Origin: Faecalicatena contorta
GTDB lineage: Bacteria > Bacillota > Clostridia > Lachnospirales > Lachnospiraceae
NCBI RefSeq assembly: GCF_003149105.1
Contig: NZ_QGDS01000008.1
Span: 1 to 64,000, forward strand
Direction of reading: 5' to 3'
DNA length: 64,000 bases
Shown here: positions 16,775-25,246 of the stretch, in pieces
Numbering within the stretch: the stretch's first letter is position 1
Layout of the letters: each line of letters starts with the position of its first letter
The notes under the pieces: model-generated
The model's database searches: none
Told to the model about the DNA's origin: nothing
What the model saw: only the letters and a program-made list of their open reading frames with translations
Position numbers and translations under genes: made by a program

Positions 16775-17704
16775 TTGCATCCAAAGAATTTTGTGATTTG
16801 TGATGTGGAGCAGGAATACGCCAGAAATCTTATAAAAGCTATAGGAGCACGGAAAAATCTGGGGTTTCAAATGCATTTGTTTCAGGACCTGGAGCAGCTT
16901 GAGGAATTTTCAAAACAAAAGAATATTCATATCATTCTGCTGGGAGAAGATTATCCGGTACAGGAGAGGCAGCAAATTAAGGCGGATAAGCGTTACATAC
17001 TTGTGAAGGGAGATGACAAAGAGCTGCTGCCTGAAGAGAAAGGAATATACAAGTATCAGTCTTCCGACATGATTTTAACCCACATCCTTGAAGAAACAAT
17101 GAACGGGGATGAACTGATAAGAAGAAACAAAAATATTACAGGAGGACAACTAATAGGGGTTTATTCTCCTATTCACAGGATAGGTAAGACACAGTTTGCC
17201 ATGGAACTGGCGAAGGACCTGACGAAAAATGGGGCGGTATTGTATCTGAATCTGGAGGAGTATTCCGGGTGCAGTTATTATTTTCCTGAGAATGAAGGTT
17301 ATAATCTGGGTGACCTTTTATACTATATCCGTCAGGAGAAAGGAAATCTTGGGCTGAGGATTAGTGCAATGGCCGGACGAATCGGTGAGATGGATTATAT
17401 TTCACCAATACCTGTCATACAGGATTTGAGAGCAGTAAAAGAGAAAGAATGGATAAAGCTATTTGAACAGATTTTTGCAAACTGTATCTACAAGACAGTT
17501 ATCCTTGACTTAGGAGATGGGGTGGATGGATTGTATCAAATACTGAGAATGTGCTATACGGTCTATACACTTTATATTGACGATGCTGTTTCCCAGGCAA
17601 AACTTAAGCAGTATGTGGGGAATCTGAGACAGACAGGGTATGAAGATGTACTGGAGCATACTATACAGAAAAAGGTTGAAATAAGGGCAGGTGAGGGCAC
17701 ATAA
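16775..17704 (+). CDS. tadZ: TadZ/CpaE-like Tad pilus localisation protein
   Basis: A 309-residue cytoplasmic protein. Residues 1-115 resemble a receiver-like domain without the phospho-acceptor pattern. A ParA/MinD-type ATPase domain follows, whose P-loop is deviant (SPIHRIGKTQFA), as in TadZ/CpaE proteins that position the pilus machine. It starts at a TTG, 16775, with GGAGGG five nt upstream; an upstream GTG has no binding site. First gene of a plus-strand series running to about 25.1 kb with tadA-type ATPase next. Family inferred from the P-loop and position rather than strong overall similarity. Confidence 0.75.
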   Translation: MHPKNFVICDVEQEYARNLIKAIGARKNLGFQMHLFQDLEQLEEFSKQKNIHIILLGEDYPVQERQQIKADKRYILVKGDDKELLPEEKGIYKYQSSDMILTHILEETMNGDELIRRNKNITGGQLIGVYSPIHRIGKTQFAMELAKDLTKNGAVLYLNLEEYSGCSYYFPENEGYNLGDLLYYIRQEKGNLGLRISAMAGRIGEMDYISPIPVIQDLRAVKEKEWIKLFEQIFANCIYKTVILDLGDGVDGLYQILRMCYTVYTLYIDDAVSQAKLKQYVGNLRQTGYEDVLEHTIQKKVEIRAGEGT

Positions 17705-17718
17705 ACAGACTGGAAGAA

Positions 17719-18912
17719 ATGTATGACAAAGTTCTGGAGCAGATAGATATGGGGCATGAAATGGAAGATGATGAGCTGCTGGAACTGATACATATGGTAC
17801 TTCAAGAGGCAGGCGAAGAAAAGTATCTGCCTCTTGAGGAAAAGATACGGCTGAGTAAAGAATTATTTAATGCATTCAGAAAGCTGGATATTTTGCAGGA
17901 TCTAATTGAAGATGAAGATGTTACGGAAATCATGATCAACGGAACAGATAATATATTTCTGGAAAAAGGCGGGCGGGTCTATCAATCAGATAAGCAGTTT
18001 CTTTCTATAGGCAAGCTGGAGGATGTGATACAGCAGATTGTGGCTGGAACAAACCGGTATGTCAATGAGGCATCACCAATTGTAGATGCCAGGCTGGAAG
18101 ACGGCTCCCGGGTGAATGTGGTACTTAAACCTGTTGCCCTAAACGGTCCTATCATGACAATTCGGAAATTTCCAAATGAAAAGGTCACGATGGAGCAATT
18201 GATTTCATGGGGAAGCATCAGCCATGAAGCGGCAGAATTTTTAAAGATGTTAGTTGGTGCCAAATATAATATTTTTGTCAGCGGAGGAACGGGGGCAGGG
18301 AAGACTACATTTTTGAATGCTTTATCAGATTATATTCCGAAGGATGAAAGACTGATAACCATTGAAGACAATGCTGAGCTCCAGATAAGAGGTGTGCTGA
18401 ACCTGGTCAGGCTTGAGACAAGAAATGCAAATCTTGAGGGAGAGGGTGCTGTGTCTATACGGGATTTGATAAAGTCAGCTTTGCGGATGCGTCCTGATAG
18501 AATTGTGGTTGGGGAGGTGCGGGGCGAGGAAACCGTAGATATGATATCTTCGGCTATGCTCAATGGACATAGTGGCTCTATGTCCACGGGACATGCAAAC
18601 CATCCCACGGACATGCTGCACAGGCTTGAGACTATGATGATGATGGGAATAGATATGCCTTTAGCAGCAATTCAAAGACAGGTTGCATCTGCAATTGATA
18701 TCATTATTCATCTTGGAAGGCTTCGGGATAAAAGCAGGAAAGTGCTGGAGATATCAGAGGTTCTGGGGTATGAAAATGGTACGATACAAATTCAGACATT
18801 ATATGAATATAGAGAGGAGGGGATGGAAAATGGGAAAATTCAGGGTAATCTTGTGAAGGTGGAAGAACTTGTTCATAAAGAAAAGCTGCTGGCAGCAGGA
18901 TATACGGACTGA
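17719..18912 (+). CDS. cpaF: Tad pilus assembly ATPase (CpaF/TadA family)
   Basis: A 397-residue secretion ATPase that powers pilin assembly from the cytoplasmic side. Walker A SGGTGAGKTTFLNAL, the Asp-box region ITIEDNAELQI, Walker B DRIVVGEVRGEE and the His-box MSTGHANHPTDMLHRLE are all intact. The N-terminal domain (DLIEDEDVTEIMINGTDNIF) is typical of the CpaF branch. ATG 17719 lies 14 bp after tadZ; the binding site is weak. The 3' end overlaps tadB by 44 bp. Confidence 0.93.
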   Translation: MYDKVLEQIDMGHEMEDDELLELIHMVLQEAGEEKYLPLEEKIRLSKELFNAFRKLDILQDLIEDEDVTEIMINGTDNIFLEKGGRVYQSDKQFLSIGKLEDVIQQIVAGTNRYVNEASPIVDARLEDGSRVNVVLKPVALNGPIMTIRKFPNEKVTMEQLISWGSISHEAAEFLKMLVGAKYNIFVSGGTGAGKTTFLNALSDYIPKDERLITIEDNAELQIRGVLNLVRLETRNANLEGEGAVSIRDLIKSALRMRPDRIVVGEVRGEETVDMISSAMLNGHSGSMSTGHANHPTDMLHRLETMMMMGIDMPLAAIQRQVASAIDIIIHLGRLRDKSRKVLEISEVLGYENGTIQIQTLYEYREEGMENGKIQGNLVKVEELVHKEKLLAAGYTD

Positions 18913-19618
18913 GGAGTATGTGTTGGCGGCTGTAAAAGGTACGGTTTTGACAGGAACAGCAGGATATCTGTTTTATGATACATGGATAGTAATTCTGCTT
19001 GTTTTGCCCTCACTTTATTTTTACCTGCAGGCATGGCAGGAGGAACAGTGCCGGAAAAAGGAGGAAGAATTCCGAGAGCAGTTTAAAGAGGTAATAAAGG
19101 CAATGGCAGCGGCGCTGAACGTAGGTTATTCTGTGGAAAACGCAGTACGTGAGGCGGCAAAGGATATGAAAGTTCTTTTTAAGAAAGATGCCAGGATACG
19201 GAAGGAATTTGCAGCGATGATTCACCAGCTTGATATGAATCAGACAGTGGAACAGGTTATGACTGGATTTGCAGACAGAGTCAGCCAGAAAGATGTCCAT
19301 AACTTTGTAACTGTGTTTACAGCAGCTAAACGAGCGGGAGGTGACAGCATTGCAATTATCAGAAATGCTGTCAAAGACATCAGCGAAAAGATTGAAGTTG
19401 AAAAGGAAATACAGACATTGCTGTCTGCCAAAAAGCTGGAGTTTAAGATCATGTGTGTGATACCTTTTGCAATCTTATTGTATATGAGGCTGGCCTTCCC
19501 CGAATTTATGTCTGTGCTGTATGGAAACCTGCTGGGTGCGGTTATGATGACCGGGTGCCTTTGTGTATACGCGGCGGCTTACCGTATAGGGAAAAAGCTG
19601 GTAGAAATTGAGGTATGA
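18869..19618 (+). CDS. tadB: Tad pilus inner-membrane protein TadB-like
   Basis: A 249-residue T2SSF-domain protein forming the membrane platform with TadC. It has two N-terminal hydrophobic segments (roughly 24-58), the cytoplasmic F domain (FREQFKEVIKAMAAALNVGYSVENAV through NFVTVFTAAKRAGGD) and two C-terminal segments. The start is uncertain: TTG 18869 follows AAGGTGG and leaves a short N-terminus before the first segment; GTG 18919 behind GAGGAG is an alternative that would remove the cpaF overlap. Its stop codon overlaps the possible ATG of the next gene. Confidence 0.85.
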   Translation: MFIKKSCWQQDIRTEEYVLAAVKGTVLTGTAGYLFYDTWIVILLVLPSLYFYLQAWQEEQCRKKEEEFREQFKEVIKAMAAALNVGYSVENAVREAAKDMKVLFKKDARIRKEFAAMIHQLDMNQTVEQVMTGFADRVSQKDVHNFVTVFTAAKRAGGDSIAIIRNAVKDISEKIEVEKEIQTLLSAKKLEFKIMCVIPFAILLYMRLAFPEFMSVLYGNLLGAVMMTGCLCVYAAAYRIGKKLVEIEV

Positions 19619-19620
19619 GT

Positions 19621-20853
19621 ATGAATAAAAGAAGTTCCGTATATAGAAGAATGGGCATGGTATTTTTAGGGGTAAGTGCAGTATCTATACTGTTATTCCT
19701 TGCAGATAATCATCATGTGCCGGGAAAAAATGGAGAAGGAAAGTATGTTTTGGAACGGGGAGGGTACGGTCTGGGAAGCCGGAAGGTAGATTTGGAAGTC
19801 CGCCTGGGTAAGGAGAAGGAGACTTTGACAGTGGAGGTTGGGGAACAGCAGTATAGTAAAAAGGAACTTCCTGAAATTTTTCAGGATGCTGCAAAACAGT
19901 TAGAAGAGCTAATCCTGGGAGAAAACACCGGATTGGATGAAATCAGACACGACCTGAATTTGGTAAACAAGATCCCGGATTCGGATATTGCTGTCACCTG
20001 GGAGATAGATAATTATGAAGTTATAAATCTCATGGGTGAGCTGCAGCCGGAAGGTTTGAAGGAGGAGGGGACAAGCGTAGGGCTTCATGCGCTGCTTTCA
20101 TATGGGGAACAGGAAGCGGTACATTCATTTTATGTTAACATCTACCCCCCAAAGCTGAATACAAGGGAAAAAGCATTTCAAAAGTTGAACCGACAGATCA
20201 AGAAAAACGAAGAGGAAACCAGGGAAGAAGCATATCTTACACTTCCCGACCAATTGGACGGGAGACCTGCCGTCTGGAGGTATACCGGAAACTCCCGTGC
20301 TTTAGGACTGTTTGTATTAGGAATTGTGGCTTCCGGTTCCATCTATGCATTAGAACGGCAGAAGGAAAAGCAAAGGATAGAGGACAGGCAGAAACAACTG
20401 GCGGCTGATTATCCTCAGCTTGTCAGTCAGTTTACACTATTTCTTGGTGCAGGTATGGCGGTACGTAAAGCGTGGTTCAAAATGGTGCAGGATTATGAAA
20501 ACCAAAGAAGCCAAAAAGATATACGTGTTGCATATGAAGAAATGGTATATACCATGCATGAAATGCAGGGCGGCATTTCTGAAGGAGAATGTTATGAGAG
20601 ATTTGGAGTCAGGTGCTCACTGCCTTCTTACCGGAAATTTGGTGCTCTTTTATCTCAAAACCTCCGAAAGGGGACAAAAGGAATGAGCGATTTACTTAGG
20701 CGTGAAGCTCTGGACGCATTTGAGGAGAGGAAAAAACAGGCACGCAGGTTAGGGGAAGAGGCGGGCACAAAGTTGCTGGGACCTATGTTTATGATGCTGG
20801 CAGTAGTATTGCTTATAATTGTTGTCCCAGCGTTTTTAACTATACAGATTTAG
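19621..20853 (+). CDS. tadC: TadC-like pilus membrane protein with a large N-terminal ectodomain
   Basis: A 410-residue protein. After an N-terminal membrane segment (about 10-28) comes a soluble region of about 190 residues, probably extracytoplasmic. A second segment lies near 225-245, then a T2SSF-like cytoplasmic domain (DYPQLVSQFTLFLGAGMAVRKAW) and a C-terminal segment. The F domain is the TadC hallmark. The inserted ectodomain has repeated charged stretches and no motif I know. ATG 19621 has GAGG seven nt upstream; ATG 19615 overlaps the tadB stop. Confidence 0.8.
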   Translation: MNKRSSVYRRMGMVFLGVSAVSILLFLADNHHVPGKNGEGKYVLERGGYGLGSRKVDLEVRLGKEKETLTVEVGEQQYSKKELPEIFQDAAKQLEELILGENTGLDEIRHDLNLVNKIPDSDIAVTWEIDNYEVINLMGELQPEGLKEEGTSVGLHALLSYGEQEAVHSFYVNIYPPKLNTREKAFQKLNRQIKKNEEETREEAYLTLPDQLDGRPAVWRYTGNSRALGLFVLGIVASGSIYALERQKEKQRIEDRQKQLAADYPQLVSQFTLFLGAGMAVRKAWFKMVQDYENQRSQKDIRVAYEEMVYTMHEMQGGISEGECYERFGVRCSLPSYRKFGALLSQNLRKGTKGMSDLLRREALDAFEERKKQARRLGEEAGTKLLGPMFMMLAVVLLIIVVPAFLTIQI

Positions 20854-20877
20854 GCATAAGCCAAAAGGAGGAAATAT

Positions 20878-21078
20878 ATGAAGAGTCTTAGAAATAAAAT
20901 AAGGCAAAAATGGATTTTTATCAGGAATTTATTGGAGGATGACGCAGGGCTTTCTGTTGTTGAAATGATTTTAATTCTGGTCGTAATTATTGCCCTTATC
21001 TTAATATTCAAAACACAGCTAATCAGCTTAGTAAACTCCATTTTTGAAAAAATTACCAGTGAAAGTGCAGGCATTTAA
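20878..21078 (+). CDS. flp: Flp-type (type IVb) pilin, Flp1-like
   Basis: A 66-residue prepilin. A charged leader is followed by the prepilin-peptidase-like site DDAG then LSVVEM, with Glu at position +5 after the Gly, and a single hydrophobic helix (ILILVVIIALILIF). This matches Flp1-like pilins, the main fibre subunit of Tad pili. Strong AGGAGG before the ATG. It sits between tadC and the minor-pilin-like genes, with the prepilin peptidase gene tadV downstream. Confidence 0.9.
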   Translation: MKSLRNKIRQKWIFIRNLLEDDAGLSVVEMILILVVIIALILIFKTQLISLVNSIFEKITSESAGI

Positions 21079-22447
21079 ATTGGCAAAAGGCGAAGTCACA
21101 GCATTTTTGAGCCTTATCTTTGTTCTCCTCATTTCATTTATTACCGCAATGCTGGAAAGTACGGTGATACAGGTATCAAAGAATCAAAAACGCCTTGATG
21201 TGGACAATGCAATATTTTCTATATTCGGGGAATATCAAAAGGAACTGCTGGAAGAATATGAAATTCTGGCAATTGACGGCAATTATGGGACAGGTTCCTT
21301 TCAGGAACAAAACCTGCTGGATCATATGCGCTATTATGGAACTGCCGGCATTGAACATGATATTCAGGGAATCCAATATTTATCTGATAATAAGGGAAGT
21401 GCTTTTCGGGAACAGGTATTGGAATATATGGAACAGGCATACGGGATCTCTATTATCCGTGAATTGGCTGGTAAAACGGGTGTTTGGAAGGAACAGGAGA
21501 TGCAGGGGGAAGAAGCAAATCAAGAAAATGAGAAAGTGAATATGGAGTTGGAAGAGTTCGTGGAAGAAAGTGAGATTATGCTGCCGGAGGAAGAGAATCC
21601 TCTCCATCATATAGAAGAACTGAAGCAATCCGGTATTTTGAAGCTTGTACTTCCTAAAGAATTTCAGGTATCAGCAAGGGGAATTGTTCCGGAGGAACAA
21701 GTGAGCAGCAGAAATTTAAGAGGTGGACGGGGGAGTTTTTATATCAGGCAGAACATAAATGGTATAGAAGATCGTTTACTGTTCCATGAGTATCTTCTAA
21801 AGAAATTTGGCAATGCAGCGGAGAGTAAAGGCGAGAACAGAAGTCTATCGTATGAATTGGAATATCTGATAGGTGGAAGCAGCTCAGATGTAGAAAATCT
21901 GGAAGCTGTAGTAAAAAAACTGCTCGCAGTCCGGTTTGGAATCAATTACTTGTATTTGCAGTCTGATTCTGTCAAGCAGGCAGAAGCAGAAGCAATGGCA
22001 TTAAGCTTATCTGTCCTTGCAGGTTTACCAGCAGTATCGGGATTTATCAAGCAAGCTTTGCTGGCGGCCTGGGCTTTTGGCGAGAGTGTGGTGGACTTGC
22101 GGGTGCTTCTGTCAGGCAAAAAAGCGGCACTGATAAAAAACAATGAAAACTGGCAGTTGTCACTTTCCGCTCTCATAACACTGGGAACCGGGGAGGATAT
22201 GCAGGAAGGAATGGACGCAGAAGGTGGACTTACCTATAAAGACTATTTAAGGATTCTTCTATTTCTAGAAAATGAAGGTGAATTAACTATGAAAGCATTG
22301 GACAGGGTGGAACAGAATATGAGGAGTGAAAAAGAGGCTGAGAACTTTTGTGTGGACTCATGTGTAGTAAAACTGAAATTACAAAATAAAGCAGAAATAC
22401 GTAAAGGGCTTACTTATCAATTCCCCGTATACTTTGGATATGAATAA
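21059..22447 (+). CDS. DUF5702 domain protein of the Tad cluster
   Basis: About 462 residues, with one N-terminal hydrophobic segment beginning GEVTAFLSLIFVLLISFI that resembles a pseudopilin or TadG-type anchor. A long extracytoplasmic part follows. Glu-rich segments lie around 140-190 and hydrophobic helices around 330-360. Such DUF5702 proteins are found in Tad loci of clostridia, probably as minor pilus or anchoring components. The start is uncertain: GTG 21059 or TTG 21044, both overlapping the pilin gene and both without a clear binding site, suggesting coupled translation. Confidence 0.75.
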   Translation: MKVQAFKLAKGEVTAFLSLIFVLLISFITAMLESTVIQVSKNQKRLDVDNAIFSIFGEYQKELLEEYEILAIDGNYGTGSFQEQNLLDHMRYYGTAGIEHDIQGIQYLSDNKGSAFREQVLEYMEQAYGISIIRELAGKTGVWKEQEMQGEEANQENEKVNMELEEFVEESEIMLPEEENPLHHIEELKQSGILKLVLPKEFQVSARGIVPEEQVSSRNLRGGRGSFYIRQNINGIEDRLLFHEYLLKKFGNAAESKGENRSLSYELEYLIGGSSSDVENLEAVVKKLLAVRFGINYLYLQSDSVKQAEAEAMALSLSVLAGLPAVSGFIKQALLAAWAFGESVVDLRVLLSGKKAALIKNNENWQLSLSALITLGTGEDMQEGMDAEGGLTYKDYLRILLFLENEGELTMKALDRVEQNMRSEKEAENFCVDSCVVKLKLQNKAEIRKGLTYQFPVYFGYE

Positions 22448-22454
22448 AAGAATG

Positions 22455-22627
22455 GCTTTTGAATCCCATGCAGATGCCCTTTCTCCAAAACCCTGCCAGG
22501 CATCCCTTCTGGCAGGAACATCCCAACATATAAAAAATATTAAGAAAGGAAAAACTGCGATGTCACAATCAAATAAACACCCATCCAAGTCAAATCAAGA
22601 AAGGGCATCTGCATGGAGTTCAAAAGC
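22455..22627. repeat. Long inverted repeat (30-bp arms) spanning the start of the tadE-like gene
   Basis: Left arm 22455-22484 and right arm 22598-22627 are reverse complements with two mismatches (core ATGCAGATGCCCTTTCT). Inside the left part is a second perfect stem, CCTGCCAG (22492-22499) with CTGGCAGG (22509-22516). The right arm lies inside the tadE-like coding region. Confidence 0.85.
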
Positions 22628-23357
22628 AAGTGTAACAGTAGAAGCGGCGCTGGTTATTCCTATTTTTCTGTTTGCAGTTCTGAGTTTAGTCTACCTGCTG
22701 GAAATACAGTCTATACGGACTAGTATACGTCAGGGAGTGCAAAGCGCGGCAAAGACTGCCGCGGAGGAGGCAATAATACTTCCTGTAGTAAATGTCATTA
22801 AGCTAAAGCATGACATTATTGATTCTGTAGGCGCCGACAGAATTGAAAGAAGTATATTGGCAGGAGGAAGCTCGGGGATTAGCTGTCTTAAGACACATAT
22901 GTCCGTGTTAAGCGGAGAGATTTATGTTGTTGTGGAATATAAGGTACGCCTGCCTTTTCCAAAGTTCACCAATCTAACTGCAAAATTTCGGGAAGAGATG
23001 AAGGTAAAGGCATGGACAGGATATTCCAAAAGAGATGGAGGCCAGGAAGACAGCCAAATTGTATATATTACAGATACGGCACTGGTCTACCATGAAGATT
23101 ATCAATGTACTTATTTACAATTGTCCATTAAGTTTGTCCCCTATGCTGAACTTTCCGGACTCCGCAATGAAGATGGGGGCAGATATTATAAATGCGGGAA
23201 ATGTGTACATGGGAATACCTTTGCAGGTGTATATATCACGAATACAGGAGGAAAGTACCACAATTCGTTAAATTGCAGTGGATTAAAACGGACCATTTAT
23301 GCCGTGAGAAAATCTGAAGTTGGTATAAGAGGAGGATGCAGCAGATGTTCAAAATAG
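22560..23357 (+). CDS. tadE: TadE-like pseudopilin with two C-terminal Cys motif modules
   Basis: A 265-residue protein. The segment KASVTVEAALVIPIFLFAV near residue 25 is the TadE signature, with prepilin-type Glu. The C-terminal 100 residues contain two similar modules: VYITDTALVYHEDYQC ending KCGKC, and VYITNTGGKYHNSLNC ending GCSRC. The paired CxxC motifs suggest metal binding. I chose ATG 22560 because GAAAGGA lies upstream. A longer reading from 22440 exists but has no binding site and would translate the left arm of a large inverted repeat. Minor pilus or priming component exported to the surface. Confidence 0.82.
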   Translation: MSQSNKHPSKSNQERASAWSSKASVTVEAALVIPIFLFAVLSLVYLLEIQSIRTSIRQGVQSAAKTAAEEAIILPVVNVIKLKHDIIDSVGADRIERSILAGGSSGISCLKTHMSVLSGEIYVVVEYKVRLPFPKFTNLTAKFREEMKVKAWTGYSKRDGGQEDSQIVYITDTALVYHEDYQCTYLQLSIKFVPYAELSGLRNEDGGRYYKCGKCVHGNTFAGVYITNTGGKYHNSLNCSGLKRTIYAVRKSEVGIRGGCSRCSK

Positions 23358-23444
23358 AAAGTAAAGTGTCACGAATGCCTGAGATGAGTATGAGAGAAGG
23401 ACAAAAGGAATATTTGAGACAAGTATAAGAGGAGGTTATAAAGA

Positions 23445-23876
23445 ATGTCTGAAGTGAGCCAGATAGGATATGCTGTATATTTGTGCGTATTATCGATTAT
23501 AGATATATGGCTGCAAAGAGTACCGTTATGGCTGTTGGCGGCAGGAGGGGCAGGAGCAGTTATGGTACGGGCATGCCAAACGGAAGTACCACTCGTTTTA
23601 GTGCTGGCAGGAGCAGGGGCTGGGGCAATATTTCTGGTAATCAGCAGAATAACCCGGGAAGCGTTTGGATATGGAGACAGTTTGTTGATTGTAATAATGG
23701 GAATCTTTTTGGGGCTGTGGAATCTTCTGGGGGTATTGCTGGGCGCGTTTTTATTCTCCTCTGCCTTTGCAGTCATATTTCTGATATATAAAGGACTAGA
23801 CAGAAAAGCAGGATATCCCTTTGTTCCATTTTTACTGATATCCTATTCAATTTGGCTGTGGTTTGGAGGATTTTAA
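23445..23876 (+). CDS. tadV: Prepilin peptidase TadV/CpaA (A24 family)
   Basis: A 143-residue integral membrane aspartic protease that cleaves prepilin leaders. Two catalytic aspartates are visible: SIIDIW in the first segment and the GYGDS form of the GxGD motif. Size and hydrophobic profile match short TadV-type peptidases lacking the methylase domain. ATG behind AGAGGAGG. A 27-codon open frame (23345-23428) between tadE and this gene might encode a tiny peptide but has little support. Confidence 0.9.
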   Translation: MSEVSQIGYAVYLCVLSIIDIWLQRVPLWLLAAGGAGAVMVRACQTEVPLVLVLAGAGAGAIFLVISRITREAFGYGDSLLIVIMGIFLGLWNLLGVLLGAFLFSSAFAVIFLIYKGLDRKAGYPFVPFLLISYSIWLWFGGF

Positions 23877-23880
23877 TTCG

Positions 23881-24324
23881 TTGAGGATATCAAACAAATA
23901 TAGAACATTAAACAAAACTAGAAAATTAAAAGCAAGTATTACAATAGAGATGGCTTATATAATGCCAATAGTGGTTTTAATGCTTTTATTAACCATATAT
24001 ACAATATTCTATTATCATGATAAAAATATTCTGATTGGAGCAGCAGGTGAAACGGCAGTGTTAGGAGCGCAGATAGAAAGGCAGAAAGGAGAGAACAAAG
24101 CGGACCTGCATAATTTTTATAGAGAACGGGTAGAGGGGAAGCTAACCCTGCTTCATTTGACTGAGGTTGAGATTACAGAGGGAAAGAAGTGGATTGAGAT
24201 TACGGCCTGGGCGGGAAAAAAACAGATGCGTGTTTCTGTAAGGCAAAAAGCAGTAGTCCCTGAACCGGAGAAAAAAATCAGAAAGAAAAGGCAGTTAGAA
24301 TCACTATTGGAACAGGAGAAGTAG
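23881..24324 (+). CDS. Second TadE-like minor pilin
   Basis: A 147-residue protein with the TadE-type segment KASITIEMAYIMPIVVLMLLL near residues 17-40, a moderately charged extracytoplasmic region and a basic C-terminal tail (KKIRKKRQLESLLEQEK). It starts with TTG 23881; GGAGGA ten nt upstream overlaps the end of tadV. A longer TTG start at 23863 would coincide with that binding site. Probably a minor pilin; specific function unknown. Confidence 0.75.
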   Translation: MRISNKYRTLNKTRKLKASITIEMAYIMPIVVLMLLLTIYTIFYYHDKNILIGAAGETAVLGAQIERQKGENKADLHNFYRERVEGKLTLLHLTEVEITEGKKWIEITAWAGKKQMRVSVRQKAVVPEPEKKIRKKRQLESLLEQEK

Positions 24325-24327
24325 AAA

Positions 24328-25107
24328 ATGAAAGCAGGATATGAAAAAGAACTAAACAGGGTATGCCTACATATTGATTTACCCCGTTTATATGAGGAAG
24401 ACTATCAGATACATATGCTGAGAGAAAACAAAATCTCGGGTTTACTGGAAATAACAGGGTGTGGAATAAATGGAAAAAGCAGATATAGCTATGTGGTGAC
24501 GGGAATGGTATCAATGAAAGCAATGTTTGAGACTTCTGCAATCAAAAAGGAGGACATGCTGGCTTTTGTAAATCGTCTGATAGAGGTTGTGAAGCTGCTC
24601 TCCCATTATATGCTGAATCCGGATGGCCTTCTGCTGTACCCGGAGTTTGTGTTTTCAGGAGAAAACAACTGGTTTTTCTGTTATCTGCCCGGAAGAAAAA
24701 AAACGTTATGTGAAGCATTTCATGTTATGACGGAATACTTTGTTAAGAGGTTGGATTATGAAGAAACTGAAGGAATTTTGCTGGCATATGAACTTCATAA
24801 AGCAACTTTGCAGGAAAATTATGACCTGGAAAAGATAATGAGTGAATATAGAATGCATGAGGAAAAGAGGAATAACAACAATGCCGGAAAAACAAATGAA
24901 GGAGGAGAAACTCTGCAGGAGGATAATATATTTTCGGTTGATGAGGAAGAATATGAACAGGCAGGAGATGTAGAGACTATCCGCGAAATGGGAGGCTGGC
25001 TAAGCTCCTGGAAAAAGACTGCCGTTAGATTAAAAAAGAAACGGTGGGGCAACTGGAAGGATTTAATCTTGGAAACAGATGGACACGAGACCGAGAAACC
25101 CTTATAA
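24328..25107 (+). CDS. DUF6382 domain protein
   Basis: A 259-residue soluble protein. The first 170 residues (CLHIDLPRLYEEDYQIHML; MLNPDGLLLYPEFVF; WFFCYLPGRK) match the DUF6382 family found at the end of Tad clusters in Lachnospiraceae. Those relatives often carry a C-terminal FHA domain, but here the C-terminus is a charged tail without one. ATG three nt after the second tadE-like gene, with GGAGAAG before it, so it is cotranscribed. Possibly a regulator of pilus assembly; function unknown. Confidence 0.7.
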   Translation: MKAGYEKELNRVCLHIDLPRLYEEDYQIHMLRENKISGLLEITGCGINGKSRYSYVVTGMVSMKAMFETSAIKKEDMLAFVNRLIEVVKLLSHYMLNPDGLLLYPEFVFSGENNWFFCYLPGRKKTLCEAFHVMTEYFVKRLDYEETEGILLAYELHKATLQENYDLEKIMSEYRMHEEKRNNNNAGKTNEGGETLQEDNIFSVDEEEYEQAGDVETIREMGGWLSSWKKTAVRLKKKRWGNWKDLILETDGHETEKPL

Positions 25108-25114
25108 TATAAAC

Positions 25115-25237
25115 TAATTGGACCGTTAACGTTCAAATAAGATGTATTTCTTGAACTACTGGTGTTCAAGAGGGTATACTTATTGAACTGCTAATGTACA
25201 ATAAGGTATACTTCTTGAATTGCTAATGTTCAAGAAG
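25115..25237 (+). repeat. Four tandem 27-bp palindromic repeats, exact 32-bp period
   Basis: Units begin at about 25115, 25147, 25179 and 25211, each a 10-bp stem around a 7-nt centre and separated by GTATA-type spacers. Unit 3 is CTTATTGAAC/GTACAATAAG and unit 4 CTTCTTGAAT/GTTCAAGAAG, so stem position 4 changes on both sides together. They lie between the DUF6382 and rhomboid genes. Confidence 0.88.
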
Positions 25238-25246
25238 ATATAAAAT

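Noticed and set aside
22440..22559. Longer N-terminus of the tadE-like protein
   Set aside because: It would translate the left arm and loop of the inverted repeat and has no ribosome binding site; ATG 22560 has one.
25115..25237. CRISPR array
   Set aside because: The units are self-complementary hairpins with 5-bp spacers that are alike; there are no unique 30-bp spacers and no cas genes.
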